Of a stretch of DNA of 64,000 nucleotides, positions 8,886 to 18,676 are shown piece after piece. Location: assembly GCA_965217935.1 (NCBI GenBank), contig OZ244581.1:2914001-2978000 (forward strand). Reading direction: 5' to 3'. This stretch comes from JBBROS01 sp965217935 (GTDB lineage Bacteria > Pseudomonadota > Alphaproteobacteria > Acetobacterales > Acetobacteraceae). Below the pieces are notes generated by a model that saw only the letters and a list, made by a program, of their open reading frames with translations, had not been told where the DNA came from and did no database searches. Made by a program: the position numbers and the translations under genes. The first letter of the stretch is position 1. Each line of letters begins with the position of its first letter.

Positions 8886-9806
8886 ATGTTCAGGATGTTG
8901 TTGCTGGCCGGCGCCGCGCTCATGTCGGTTGCGAGCGCGTCGGCGAAGGATTTGAAGGGGGTTGGGGTGACGGTCGGGTCGCTCGGCAACCCGTATTTCG
9001 TGGCGCTGGGCAAGGGCGTGGAGGCGGCGGCGCACAAGATCAACCCGCAAGCCAAGGTAACGCTGAGCTCGGCCGACTACGACCTCAACAAGCAGTTCAC
9101 GCAGATCGACAACTTCATCTCCGCCGGCGTGGACCTGATCCTGGTCAATGCGGCTGATCCGCGGGCGATCGCGCCGGCGATCAAGCGGGCGCAGGCGGCG
9201 GGGATCACGGTGGTGGGCGTGGACGTGGCGGCTGCCGGGGCGGATGCGACGGTGCAGACGAACAACGTGGAGGCGGGGAAGATTTCCTGCCAGTTCCTGG
9301 CCGACTCGATCGACCATAAAGGCAACGTCGTGATCGAGAACGGGCCGCAAGTGTCGGCGGTGATCGACCGGGTGAACGGCTGCAAGGACGTGCTGAAGCA
9401 GTATTCCGGTATCAAGCTGCTGTCCGACGACCAGGACGCCAAAGGGTCGCGGGACGGCGGGCTGAACGCGATGCAGGGCTACATCACGCGGTTCCCTGAT
9501 CTCGCGGGCGTGTTCGCCATCAATGACCCGCAGGCGATCGGCAGCGAGTTGGCGGCCAAGCAGCTCAACAAGAGCGCCATCGTCATTACGTCGGTGGACG
9601 GCGCGCCGGATATCGTGAACGCGATCAAGGGCGGCGGCCCGATCAAGGCGTCCGCGAGCCAGGACCCGTACTCGATGGGGCAGATCGCGGTGCAGACCGG
9701 GTATGACATCATGAACGGCAAGAAGCCGGAGAACCCGATGATCCTGATGGCGCCGAAGCTGGTGACGAAGGCGAACGTCGACAGTTATCAGGGGTGGTCG
9801 CACTAA
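8886..9806 (+). CDS. Sugar ABC transporter periplasmic binding protein (RbsB-like)
   Basis: This 306-residue type-I periplasmic binding protein has a signal peptide (MFRMLLLAGAALMSVASASA) and the pentose/hexose-binding sugar-clamp features: GVTVGSLGNPYFVALGKGVE at the mature N-terminus, LVNAADPRAIAPAIKRAQAAG near 100-120 and FAINDPQAIGSELAAKQ near 220-236. ATG 8886 was selected over 8832 because the signal peptide and GGGAGAG site fit there. It closes the ABC operon and is followed directly by a double-hairpin element. The sugar cannot be read from sequence; no regulator or sugar kinase is adjacent. Confidence 0.9.
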   Translation: MFRMLLLAGAALMSVASASAKDLKGVGVTVGSLGNPYFVALGKGVEAAAHKINPQAKVTLSSADYDLNKQFTQIDNFISAGVDLILVNAADPRAIAPAIKRAQAAGITVVGVDVAAAGADATVQTNNVEAGKISCQFLADSIDHKGNVVIENGPQVSAVIDRVNGCKDVLKQYSGIKLLSDDQDAKGSRDGGLNAMQGYITRFPDLAGVFAINDPQAIGSELAAKQLNKSAIVITSVDGAPDIVNAIKGGGPIKASASQDPYSMGQIAVQTGYDIMNGKKPENPMILMAPKLVTKANVDSYQGWSH

Positions 9807-9912
9807 CGCTAATCGGACGTTCGTGGCTTGTGCTAAAAACGTCCGATTAGACGCCTTTAAAGACGCATCATTCTTCGCGTCGTGACGGCGAGCCGTTTTG
9901 CGAAATGATGCT
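9805..9912 (+). repeat. Double-hairpin element A
   Basis: Directly after the binding-protein stop, a perfect 13-bp stem CTAATCGGACGTT (9809-9821) pairs with 9838-9850 around a 16-nt loop. A second hairpin follows (9865-9911; GCATCATT pairing with AATGATGC and an inner TTCGC/GCGAA). It belongs to the dispersed double-hairpin family described in the findings, and it sits between the convergent binding-protein and priA genes, where it could terminate both. Confidence 0.75.
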
Positions 9913-9939
9913 TAGCCCGTCGCGGCAGAGGCTTTACGG

Positions 9940-12210
9940 CTACAGGAAGCTGACGGGGTCCACGTCAACGTTCACGCGGGCGCTGCCCGGCGTCTGCACC
10001 CGCCCGAGCCATTCGCGCAGCAGCGGCTGCACCGCGATGTCCCGGCGCGTTTTCAGCAGCAGGCGGCGGCGGTGGCGGCCGCGGAGGATGGCCAGCGGCG
10101 CCGGGGCCGGGCCGAGGACGACGATGCCGTCGCCGTGCGGGGCGGACCGGCCGAGGGCTTGGGCGAGGGCGTCGGCGGCGGGTGCGGTGTCGGCGCTGAC
10201 GATGAGGGCGGCGAGGCGGCCGTAGGGGGGCCAGCCGCCGGGGCGCCGGGTTTCGGCCTCGGTCTGCATGAAGGCGGAGAGGTTGCCGCCGACCAGCGCC
10301 TGCATGACCGGGTGCTCGGGGCTGAAGGTCTGCAGCAGGACGCGCCCGGGGGCCTCGGCGCGTCCGGCGCGCCCGGCAACCTGGTGCAGGAGCTGGACGG
10401 TGCGCTCGGCGGCGCGGAGGTCGCCGCCGGAGAGGCCGAGGTCGGCATCGACCACTCCGACCAGGGTGAGGTGGGGGAAGTGCCAGCCCTTGGCGACGAT
10501 CTGGGTGCCGATGATGAGGTCGATCTCGCGGGCGGCGATGCGGCGGGCGGCGTCGGCGGCGGCTTGCGGGCCGGGCACGGTATCGCTGGCCATGACCAGG
10601 ACGCGGGCCTCGGGGAAGGTGGCCGTCGCCTCCTCGGTGATGCGTTCGACACCGGGGCCGATGGGGGTGAGGCTGTTGGGGGCGGCGCAGCTCGGGCAGG
10701 CCTCGGGCAGCGGCTCCGTGTGGCCGCAGTGGTGGCAGGCGAGCTGGCGGCGTCCGCGGTGCTCGACCAGCCAGGCGGTGCAGTTGGGGCACTGCATGCG
10801 GTGGCCGCAGGCGCGGCAGAGGGTGAGGGGCGCGTAGCCGCGGCGGTTGAGGAACAGCATGGCCTGCTCGCCGCGGGCGATGGCGGCCTCTATGGCTTCG
10901 GTCAGCACGGGGGAGAGGAATTGGCCGCGGGGGGGGGCTGCGTCACGCAGGTCGATGGCGGCGACTTCGGGCAGGGTTGCGCCGCCGTGGCGGGCGTCAA
11001 GCGTCAGGTGGGCGTAGCGCCCGACCTCGACGTTGGCGAGGGTTTCGAGGCTGGGGGTGGCCGAGACCAGGATGGCGGGCGCCTGGCTGAGCCGGGCGCG
11101 GACCACGGCCATGTCGCGGGCGTGGTAGACGACGCCGTCTTCTTGCTTGAACGCGGTCTCGTGCTCCTCGTCGATGACGATCAAGCCGAGGTCCGGGAAG
11201 GGGAGGAACAGGGCGGAGCGGGCGCCGACGACGACGGGGGCGGCGCCCTCGGCCACGGCGCGCCAGGTGGTGCGGCGGGTGCGGGAGGTGAGGTCGCTGT
11301 GCCACACGGCGGGGGCGACGCCGAAGCGGTGCTGGAACCGCTCCAGCCATTGCGAGGAGAGGGCGATCTCGGGGAGCAGGACCAGGGCCTGGCGGCCTTG
11401 GGCCAGGCAGGCGGCGACGGCTTCGAGGTAGACCTCCGTCTTGCCGGAGCCGGTCACGCCGTCCAGCAGGGCGACGCCGAAGGCGCGGGCGCCGACGGCG
11501 GCGCGGAGGGCGGCGGCGGCTTCGGCTTGGGCGGCGGAGAGGGTTGGGCCGGGGTGGGCCGGGTCCGGCGCCGCAAACGGGGCGCCGAGGGGGAGGGCGA
11601 CCGGCTCCAGCAGCCCGGCCGCCGTCATGCCGCGGATGACGCCGGCGCTGACGCCAGCGGTGCGGACCAGGTCGGAGGTGGAGCGGGGGCGCCCGTCGGC
11701 GAGCGATGCGGCGACGCGCTGGCGGGCGGGGGTGTCGCGGGCGGGGGTGTCGCGGGCGGCGGACGCGGGCGCGAGGCGCCAGCCAGGCGGCGGGGTGTCC
11801 GGCTGGAGGGCGTTGATGCGCAGCGCCATGGACAGCACCTCGCCGGGGCGCGCCAGGGTGTAGGCGGCCACCCAATCGACGAAGCGGCGCAGCGGCCCGG
11901 GGAGCGGCGGCACGTCGAGCGCTGCGGTGATGGGTTTGAGGCGGTGGTCCTCGACGGCATGGGCGGCGTCGGGCGCGTCCCAGACCACGCCGACCTCCTC
12001 GCGGCGGTTGAGCGGCACGAGGACGATATCGCCGGGCCGGGGGTTCTGGCCTTTCGGGACGGCGTAGTCGAACGGGCCGGGAAACGGGCGGGGGAGCAGG
12101 ACCGGGACGCGCTTTCGATCCGCGTCCGAGTCGGGTAGGGTCGGGAAGGCGGGTTGCCCGGTGGGGCTGCCCGCTGCTCGACGCGACGAATTGGACCGGA
12201 GACCGACCAT
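9940..12210 (-). CDS. priA: Primosomal protein N' (replication restart helicase PriA)
   Basis: PriA is the superfamily-2 3'-5' DNA helicase that recognises stalled forks and reloads the replisome. At 756 residues the length is normal. The 3'BD wing opens with VPVLLPRPFPGPFDYAVPKG (35-54). Walker A is GVTGSGKTEV (251-260) and the DEEH box is at 347-350. The zinc module has eight cysteines (465, 468, 474, 477, 492, 495, 505, 508) in four CxxC pairs. A duplicated DTPAR pair near residues 154-162 reflects a short tandem DNA repeat. ATG 12210 faces the divergent DUF484 gene with about 28 bp between starts. Confidence 0.95.
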   Translation of the reverse strand: MVGLRSNSSRRAAGSPTGQPAFPTLPDSDADRKRVPVLLPRPFPGPFDYAVPKGQNPRPGDIVLVPLNRREEVGVVWDAPDAAHAVEDHRLKPITAALDVPPLPGPLRRFVDWVAAYTLARPGEVLSMALRINALQPDTPPPGWRLAPASAARDTPARDTPARQRVAASLADGRPRSTSDLVRTAGVSAGVIRGMTAAGLLEPVALPLGAPFAAPDPAHPGPTLSAAQAEAAAALRAAVGARAFGVALLDGVTGSGKTEVYLEAVAACLAQGRQALVLLPEIALSSQWLERFQHRFGVAPAVWHSDLTSRTRRTTWRAVAEGAAPVVVGARSALFLPFPDLGLIVIDEEHETAFKQEDGVVYHARDMAVVRARLSQAPAILVSATPSLETLANVEVGRYAHLTLDARHGGATLPEVAAIDLRDAAPPRGQFLSPVLTEAIEAAIARGEQAMLFLNRRGYAPLTLCRACGHRMQCPNCTAWLVEHRGRRQLACHHCGHTEPLPEACPSCAAPNSLTPIGPGVERITEEATATFPEARVLVMASDTVPGPQAAADAARRIAAREIDLIIGTQIVAKGWHFPHLTLVGVVDADLGLSGGDLRAAERTVQLLHQVAGRAGRAEAPGRVLLQTFSPEHPVMQALVGGNLSAFMQTEAETRRPGGWPPYGRLAALIVSADTAPAADALAQALGRSAPHGDGIVVLGPAPAPLAILRGRHRRRLLLKTRRDIAVQPLLREWLGRVQTPGSARVNVDVDPVSFL

Positions 12211-12238
12211 AGCCTTGGATGACCCCCCAGACGCCGGA

Positions 12239-12873
12239 ATGCAACAGCGGCAGGACGCCGCGGGCGTGGCCGCCTACCTGCGCGCCAACCCCGGCTTCCT
12301 TGCCGACGACCCGGCCTTGTACGGCTCGCTCGCGCCGCCGCGGCGGGTGCATGGCGCCGCATTCGCCGACCACATGGACGCGATGCTGCAGCGGGCGCGG
12401 GTGCGGGCGGCCGAGCTGGAGCGCGATGCCGCGTCCGTGGCGGCGGACCGGCGGGCGGCGGAAGGGTTTGCGCGCCGGGTGCAGGCTGCCGTGCTGGCGC
12501 TGATGCGGGCGGCGGAGCCGGCGTTCATGGCCACGCACGATCTGCCAGGGCTGTTGCAGGTGGATGCCGCGCGGGTTTGCGCCGAGGGGGCTTGGGCCCC
12601 GCGGGGGGCTGCGGTCGTGCCGCGCGGGACCGTGCTGGGCGCCCTGGGGCAGCGAATGGCGGTGGTCCGTGCGGCGCGGCCCGACGCCGTGCTGCACGGC
12701 GAGGCGGTGGCGCTGGCCGAGCAGGAGGCGCTGGTCCGCGTGCCCGCGGCGGCCGGGCCTGCCTTGCTGGCGCTGGCCTGCCGCGATGGGCAAGGGCTGG
12801 CGGGGGCGACGACGGATGCGCTGTCGTTCCTGGGGCAGGCGCTGGGGGCCGCGCTCGATCTGGCGGCGGAGCG

Positions 12874-12877
<4 letters not shown>
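12239..12877 (+). CDS. DUF484 family (GAF-like) protein
   Basis: The protein has about 212 residues. The N-terminus VAAYLRANPGFLADDPALYGSL is the family signature of DUF484, a GAF-like domain of unknown ligand usually encoded just before xerC in proteobacteria. A charged, probably coiled-coil helix rich in Ala and Arg spans about 45-80, followed by the GAF-like core. ATG 12239 was chosen because the longer form from 12161 would extend into priA on the opposite strand; the ribosome site is weak, so the exact start is uncertain. Its stop overlaps the xerC start in GTGA, indicating translational coupling. Confidence 0.8.
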
Positions 12878-13779
<902 letters not shown>

Positions 13780-13790
13780 GCAGGCGCGCG

Positions 13791-13813
13791 GACAGCCGAT
13801 TACGATGGCTGTC
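13791..13813. terminator. Candidate bidirectional terminator between xerC and phaZ
   Basis: GACAGCC and GGCTGTC form a 7-bp stem around a 9-nt loop, 11 bp after the xerC stop. The convergent PHA depolymerase gene ends at 13860. The stem is GC-rich and followed by GCTTTGTATT, a weak T-rich run. Confidence 0.45.
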
Positions 13814-13859
13814 GCTTTGTATTCGCGGCGCCGAACAAACCCCGGCCCTTGGTTGCGGC

Positions 13860-15068
13860 TCAGCTTTGCTGGATGAACTCCTTGAGCCTCGGCAGGATTT
13901 CGCCCCTCCATTTGCGGCCATTGAAGATGCCGTAGTGGCCGACTCCGGGCTGAAGGTATTGCTGGCGGCGGGAGGCCGGGACGCCGGCGCAGAGCGTCTG
14001 CGCGGCGATCGTCTGTCCGGGGGCGGAAATGTCGTCCAGCTCGCCCTCGATCGTCATCAGCGCCGTGCGCTCGATGGCGGACGCATCGACCGGCTCGGCG
14101 CGGACTGTCATCGCTCCGGTCGCGAGGTCGTGCCGCTGGAAGAAGGTCTCGACCGTCTGCAGGTAGTAGTTGGCCGGCACGTCCATGACGGCGAGATATT
14201 CGTCGTAGAAGCGGCGGTGGGCGGCGGCGCTGTCCTCATCGCCTTTCACCAGATGGTCGAACATGCGGCGGTGCGCCTCGACGTGGCGGTCGGGGTTCAT
14301 GGAGATGAACGCGAACAGTTGCAGGAACCCGGGATAGACGCGGCGGAACGCGCCGGGGTGCCAGGCCGGCACGGTGGCGACGACGTGCTGCTCGAACCAT
14401 TCGATCGGGTGCTGGGCGGCAAGCTTGGTGACGGCGGTGGGGGCGGCGCGCGTGTCCACGGGGCCACCCATCAGGACCATGCTGCGCGGCTGTGCCGGGT
14501 CATTGCGGGCGGCGAGGAGGGACACCGCGGCCACGACCGCCGGGGCCGGCTGGCATACGGCGACGACGTGGGTGTCGGGACCGAGATGCTGCAGGAAGTG
14601 GATGACGTGCTCGACGTAGCTGGCGAGGTCGAAATCGCCGTGCTTGAGCGAGACGATCCTGGCGTCCCGCCAATCGGTGACGAAGACGTCGAGGCCGGTA
14701 TCGACCATGTCCTGCACCGTGCCGCGCAGGAGCGTCGCGTGATGGCCGCTCATGGGCGCCACGAGCAGGACGCGCGGGCCTTCGGCGCCAGGCTTGTGGA
14801 AGCGCACCAGGCGGACGAAGGGACGGTCGAGGACGATGTCCTCGTGCAGCGGCTCATCGCCGCCGCGCATCGTCTTGATGTTCCATTCCGGCTTGCCGCG
14901 CGGGCGAAGGACATCGTCGGCCACGTCGGCCCAGGCGATGGCGGCGCGGACCGGCCAGGTCAGGTAGTCGGGACCTGGAGCGTTGCGAAGCATCGAGCTT
15001 GCGGTTTGCGCCCATAGCCGGGCCGGCAACATGGCGGCGGCAGCCGTGTCGTACATTGAGTAGAGCAT
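13860..15068 (-). CDS. phaZ: Intracellular polyhydroxyalkanoate depolymerase (Cys-type)
   Basis: This 402-residue protein of the intracellular PHA depolymerase family hydrolyses stored polyhydroxyalkanoate granules. Like the Ralstonia PhaZa1 group it has a Cys nucleophile where lipases use Ser (VVAVCQPAPAVVAAV). The acid is probably in EGELDDISAPGQT and the His in PGVGHYGIFNGRKWR. ATG 15068 (MLYSMYDTAAAAMLPARLWA) was chosen because homologues begin this way; the extra 94 residues of the longer reading look non-coding. It stands alone and faces xerC. About 310 bp upstream, to 15381, hold no gene or clear signal. Confidence 0.88.
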   Translation of the reverse strand: MLYSMYDTAAAAMLPARLWAQTASSMLRNAPGPDYLTWPVRAAIAWADVADDVLRPRGKPEWNIKTMRGGDEPLHEDIVLDRPFVRLVRFHKPGAEGPRVLLVAPMSGHHATLLRGTVQDMVDTGLDVFVTDWRDARIVSLKHGDFDLASYVEHVIHFLQHLGPDTHVVAVCQPAPAVVAAVSLLAARNDPAQPRSMVLMGGPVDTRAAPTAVTKLAAQHPIEWFEQHVVATVPAWHPGAFRRVYPGFLQLFAFISMNPDRHVEAHRRMFDHLVKGDEDSAAAHRRFYDEYLAVMDVPANYYLQTVETFFQRHDLATGAMTVRAEPVDASAIERTALMTIEGELDDISAPGQTIAAQTLCAGVPASRRQQYLQPGVGHYGIFNGRKWRGEILPRLKEFIQQS

Positions 15069-15381
15069 CGTTGCCGAATCCCATAGTTTAGGTGCGAAGG
15101 CCAGCGGCGGAGTGCACGTCATGGTCGGGCGGGGTTCCTCAGGCCGGACTTGCAGCACGGACGCCTCTCGGTCCGCGGTCATCGAGCTGGAAGAAACCCG
15201 GCTGCCAAGGACATCCATATGGGACGCGATGGGCCATTTAGCCGCGAGCGCATGGCAGCTATGCCGCTGGCTTTGGTTCGTGCGGCGGACTGGCCGGATT
15301 GCATTCTCACGCCCTTGATCCTTGAGAAGTCTCCGCCCTGTATCGCGCATTTGCGTTGATGGATGTTTAACGTGGGTTTCG
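15069..15381. other. Gene-free spacer upstream of phaZ
   Basis: This 313-bp stretch separates the hydantoinase stop from the phaZ start; both genes read on the minus strand. Short readings here have neither ribosome sites nor family resemblance. It presumably carries the phaZ promoter, but no convincing -35/-10 pair, operator or hairpin was seen. Confidence 0.5.
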
Positions 15382-16818
15382 TCAGGCGCTCGGGTCGAAG
15401 CCGTTGGCCAGAATGCCGCGGGGGCGGATCAGGTCATAGGGTGCGATGGGAAGGTATTGGCCGGCGCCGGGGCGGGCGTCGACCCGGCCGTCCTGCATCA
15501 CGACCTGGCCGCGGAGAATGGCGGCGACGGGCCAGCCGGTCACTTCGAGCCCTTCGTAGGGCGTGTAATCGATGACGTGCTGCATCAGCGCGTTGGTCAT
15601 GGTGACGCGCTTCGATGGGTCCCACAGCACGATGTCGGCATCGGCGCCGGGCATGAGGCTGCCTTTCCGGGGATGGAGGCCGAAGATGCGGGCGGGTTGG
15701 GTGGACACGAGGCGGACGAAGTCGCTGGCGGAGATGCGGCCCTTGGCGACGCCTTCGCTGAAGAGGATCGGCAGGCGGGCGGCGAGGCCGGGGACGCCGT
15801 TCGGGATGTCGCGGAAGGCCACGTCGTCGCCGTTGGCCCGCTTGCCGCGCGGGCCGTCGAAGGACCAGCCGCTGTGGTCGCTGCTGACGACGTCGATCGT
15901 GCCGAGGCGGATCGCGTCCCACAGGCCTTCGGTGGCGGCGGCGTCGCGCGGGGCCGGGCTGCACATGAACTTGGCGCCCTCGAAACCGGGCTTGTCCATG
16001 CTCGCGGCGCCGAGGACGAGATACTGCGGGCAGGTCTCGCCCCAGACCTTGAGGCCGCGGCGGCGGGCGCGGGCGATCTCGTCGGCGACCTCCGGGCAGG
16101 AGACATGGAACACCTGGATGGGCGTGTCGACCAACTCGGCCAGGGCGATGGCGCGGTGGGCGGCCTCGCGCTCGACGACGGGCGGGCGGGACCAGGCGTG
16201 AAATTTCGGCGCCGTGAGGCCGGCGGCGAGCAACGCCTCGGTCATCCAGGCGACGGCTTCGTAGTTCTCGCAGTGGGTGGTGACGATGCAGCCGAGGCGG
16301 CGGGCGGCGGCGAGGACACGCAGGTATTGCCGGTCATCGAGGTGCAGCGGGTCATAGGTCAGGAACGCCTTGAAGCTGCGGATGCCGGAGGCGACGATGG
16401 CGGGGAGTTCGTCGAGGACGGCATCGGCCGGGTCGGTGATGATCTGGTGGAAGGCGTGGTCCACCATCGCCTGACTGGCCCGGCGGCGGTATTCGTCGAG
16501 CGTGGGGCCGATCGGGCGGCCCTTGAACTGCGTGGAAAAGGTGACGACGCTGGTCGTGCCGCCGGCCAGGGCGGAGCGGCTGCCCGTTTCCCAGGTCTCC
16601 TCGTCGGCGCCGCCGTCCGCTTGCAATTGCTCGATATGGCAGTGGCTGTCGACGCCGCCGGGCATGACGAGGAGGCCGCCGGCGTCGAGGACACGGGATG
16701 CTCGCAGATTGGCGCCGAGGGCGGCGATGCGGCCCGAGCGGATGCCGATGTCGGCGTGGAACTGCTCGGAGGCGGTGACGACGGCGCCGCCGCGGATCAC
16801 GAGATCGAAATCGTCCAT
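15382..16818 (-). CDS. Dihydropyrimidinase / D-hydantoinase family amidohydrolase
   Basis: This 478-residue cyclic amidase opens 5- or 6-membered cyclic diamides (dihydropyrimidines, hydantoins). The binuclear metal centre is complete: HxH in GGVDSHCHIEQ, the carboxylated Lys in SFKAFLTYD, His in THCENYEAV, His in VFHVSCPEV and Asp in VSSDHSGWSF. ATG 16818 with AGGAG was chosen. A much longer reading continues upstream on this strand (to about 17979) but runs antisense through the metallopeptidase gene and is not coding. It is divergent from the metallopeptidase gene (118 bp gap). Substrate specificity is not readable; no other pyrimidine-degradation genes are adjacent. Confidence 0.88.
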   Translation of the reverse strand: MDDFDLVIRGGAVVTASEQFHADIGIRSGRIAALGANLRASRVLDAGGLLVMPGGVDSHCHIEQLQADGGADEETWETGSRSALAGGTTSVVTFSTQFKGRPIGPTLDEYRRRASQAMVDHAFHQIITDPADAVLDELPAIVASGIRSFKAFLTYDPLHLDDRQYLRVLAAARRLGCIVTTHCENYEAVAWMTEALLAAGLTAPKFHAWSRPPVVEREAAHRAIALAELVDTPIQVFHVSCPEVADEIARARRRGLKVWGETCPQYLVLGAASMDKPGFEGAKFMCSPAPRDAAATEGLWDAIRLGTIDVVSSDHSGWSFDGPRGKRANGDDVAFRDIPNGVPGLAARLPILFSEGVAKGRISASDFVRLVSTQPARIFGLHPRKGSLMPGADADIVLWDPSKRVTMTNALMQHVIDYTPYEGLEVTGWPVAAILRGQVVMQDGRVDARPGAGQYLPIAPYDLIRPRGILANGFDPSA

Positions 16819-16935
16819 GCGTGCGCTCCTGCTGTTTCGCGGCGTGAGGATTGCGTGGACCGGGGCTGCTGCATAGGGGCGCGCCGGGAACCCGGAGGGC
16901 GGCGCCGGCGTCTCCCGCGTGATCGGGAGTGCGCG

Positions 16936-18039
16936 ATGAAGCTGTTTCAGTGCCAGAGCTGCGGACAATTCGTTTACTTCGAGAACGTGCAGTGCGAGCA
17001 GTGCGGGCGCCGGCTGGGGTATATCGCGCCGTCGTTCGAGGTCGGGGCGCTGGAGCCGGCGGATGATCAGGCTTGGGAGGCTTTGGCGCGGCCCGGGCGG
17101 CGGTTCCGGTTTTGCGAGAACGCCCAATCGCGGGCCTGCAACTGGCTGCTGCCGGCCGACAGCGCCGAGCGCTACTGCACGGCATGCCGGCATAACCGGA
17201 CGGTCCCGGATCTGTCGGACTACGACAACATGCTGGCGTGGCGGAAGATGGAGATCGCCAAGCACCGGCTGATCTACTCGTTGATGCGGCTCGGCCTGCC
17301 GTTGCTGAACCGGCAGGACGACCCGGCAAGCGGGCTCGCGTTCGACTTCCTCGCCGATCCGGCCGCGCCCGGCGGGCCGCAGGTAATGACCGGGCACGAC
17401 GACGGCTTGGTCACGCTGGCGTTGACGGAGGCGGACGATGCGGTGCGGGAGCAGCGGCGGCACGCGATGCACGAGCCGTATCGGACGTTGCTCGGGCATT
17501 TCCGGCATGAGGTGGGGCATTACTACTGGGACCGGCTGGTGCGCGACGGCGGGCAGGCCGAGGCGTGCCGGGCGGTGTTCGGCGACGACGAGGCGGACTA
17601 CCAGGCGGCGCTGCGGCGGCATTACGAGCAGGGGCCGCCGGACGATTGGCAAGGGAACTACGTCAGCGCGTACGCGACGACCCATGCCTGGGAGGACTTT
17701 GCCGAGACCTGGGCGCACTACCTGCACATCATCGACAGCCTCGAGACGTCCATCGCGTTCGGGGTGGAGGCGCATCCGGGCGCGGCACGGGGGCCGGCGG
17801 CGGCCAGGCTGCCGGACCCTTATGCCCCGGGCGACTTCGCCCGGCTGGTCGAGGCGTGGCTGCCGCTGACGGTAGCGATGAACGCGATGAACCGGAGCAT
17901 GGGGCTGTCGGACCTCTACCCGTTCGTCATCTCGCCGCCGGTGATCCGCAAGCTGTCGTTCATTCACGGGTTGGTGCATCGGCCTCGGGCCAAGAGGGAT
18001 GCGGCGGATCAGGTCAGCAGTTCGATGGCGCCGGGGTAG
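16936..18039 (+). CDS. Putative zinc-binding metallopeptidase with zinc-ribbon N-terminus
   Basis: This 367-residue protein has an N-terminal zinc-ribbon part (CQSCGQFVYF, CEQCGRRLG) and a second Cys cluster at about 55-90 (CENAQSRACNW, YCTACRHN). A metallopeptidase domain follows with the HExxH motif in GHFRHEVGHYYWDRL near residue 196, plus a downstream HAWEDFAETWAHYLH segment likely giving the third ligand. This is the architecture of the putative zinc-binding metallopeptidase (DUF2248-type) family, of unknown substrate. No signal peptide is visible, so it is probably cytoplasmic. ATG 16936 has GGGAG. Its last 31 bp overlap the 3' end of the convergent PIN-toxin gene. Confidence 0.8.
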   Translation: MKLFQCQSCGQFVYFENVQCEQCGRRLGYIAPSFEVGALEPADDQAWEALARPGRRFRFCENAQSRACNWLLPADSAERYCTACRHNRTVPDLSDYDNMLAWRKMEIAKHRLIYSLMRLGLPLLNRQDDPASGLAFDFLADPAAPGGPQVMTGHDDGLVTLALTEADDAVREQRRHAMHEPYRTLLGHFRHEVGHYYWDRLVRDGGQAEACRAVFGDDEADYQAALRRHYEQGPPDDWQGNYVSAYATTHAWEDFAETWAHYLHIIDSLETSIAFGVEAHPGAARGPAAARLPDPYAPGDFARLVEAWLPLTVAMNAMNRSMGLSDLYPFVISPPVIRKLSFIHGLVHRPRAKRDAADQVSSSMAPG

Positions 18040-18401
18040 TGCGCGAGGACCGGATCGGCGGTGACGAGCGTTGCATTTTCCACGGCTGCTTGGGCGAGAA
18101 GCAGGCGATCGAACGGGTCACGGCGCCGCCAGGGCAGGTTTCCGACGGCGATGGCGTGCTCGCTGGTAATGTCGAGTTCGCGAAATCCTCCGGCGAGCAG
18201 TCCATGACGAAGGCGCGAAGGGTCGACTTGGAAATCCGCTCGCTTCAGGCTGGCTTTAATTGAAACGTCCCAAATCGAGACGGCGCTGAAAACGAGCGTG
18301 TTTGACTGGTCGCCGATCAGGCGTTGCGCTGAGGCAGAAAGACGCTCGAAGAGGCCGGCCGTCCAGACAAGTACGTGCGTGTCGAGCAGCAGAAGGCTCA
18401 C
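18009..18401 (-). CDS. vapC: PIN-domain toxin, VapC-type ribonuclease
   Basis: This 130-residue PIN-domain protein is a candidate metal-dependent RNase toxin of a type II toxin-antitoxin pair. Conserved acidic residues are visible: Asp in LLLLDTHVLVW, Asp/Glu positions in the middle (SIWDVSIKA) and Asp in RDPFDRLLLAQA and VTADPVL. It starts with GTG at 18401 overlapping the antitoxin stop in GTGA, typical of coupled TA operons. Its 3' end overlaps the metallopeptidase gene by 31 bp in opposite orientation. Confidence 0.85.
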   Translation of the reverse strand: MSLLLLDTHVLVWTAGLFERLSASAQRLIGDQSNTLVFSAVSIWDVSIKASLKRADFQVDPSRLRHGLLAGGFRELDITSEHAIAVGNLPWRRRDPFDRLLLAQAAVENATLVTADPVLAHYPGAIELLT

Positions 18402-18643
18402 TTGCCCTCTTCAAATATTTGGACGATCTCCTCTTGTCCCATGGTGTCGAAATCGTCGGGTATGAGGACCTCGCCATCCACGAACCCGATTCTTGGGCCT
18501 GCAGCCGCCTCCCGCTGCTCAACCGCGACGACCTTGACCAATGGGCGGCCGGCTTCGGCGATGATGAACGGGCGGCCATTTGCTGCCTGCTCGACCAGCC
18601 GGGACAGATTCGTCCTGGCCTCGTCGATCGTGACCTGATCCAT
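18398..18643 (-). CDS. vapB: Phd/YefM-type antitoxin
   Basis: This 81-residue protein opens with MDQVTIDEARTNLSRLVEQA, the Phd/YefM DNA-binding signature, followed by PFIIAEAGRPLVKVV and an acidic C-terminal tail suited to wrap the PIN toxin. ATG 18643 has a near-perfect GGAGGTGCGA site. It is first in the two-gene operon with the PIN toxin and probably represses its own promoter (known for the family). The symbol follows the VapBC convention; the fold class is Phd rather than AbrB. Confidence 0.82.
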   Translation of the reverse strand: MDQVTIDEARTNLSRLVEQAANGRPFIIAEAGRPLVKVVAVEQREAAAGPRIGFVDGEVLIPDDFDTMGQEEIVQIFEEGK

Positions 18644-18676
18644 TCGCACCTCCAGCAAACCCGCAGTGTAGTTCGC

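Noticed and set aside
11734..11763. Short tandem repeat as possible regulatory or phase-variable tract
   Set aside because: Only two copies, in frame inside priA (duplicating DTPAR), so a length change by whole copies need not break the gene and two copies are unlikely to slip often.
10072..12138. 688-residue plus-strand reading over priA
   Set aside because: It is antisense to a complete PriA with all motifs and consists almost only of Gly, Ala, Asp, Glu and Val.
15322..18039. 905-residue plus-strand and 865-residue minus-strand readings
   Set aside because: Only the last 367 residues (metallopeptidase) and last 478 residues (hydantoinase), respectively, are real; the rest is antisense shadow.
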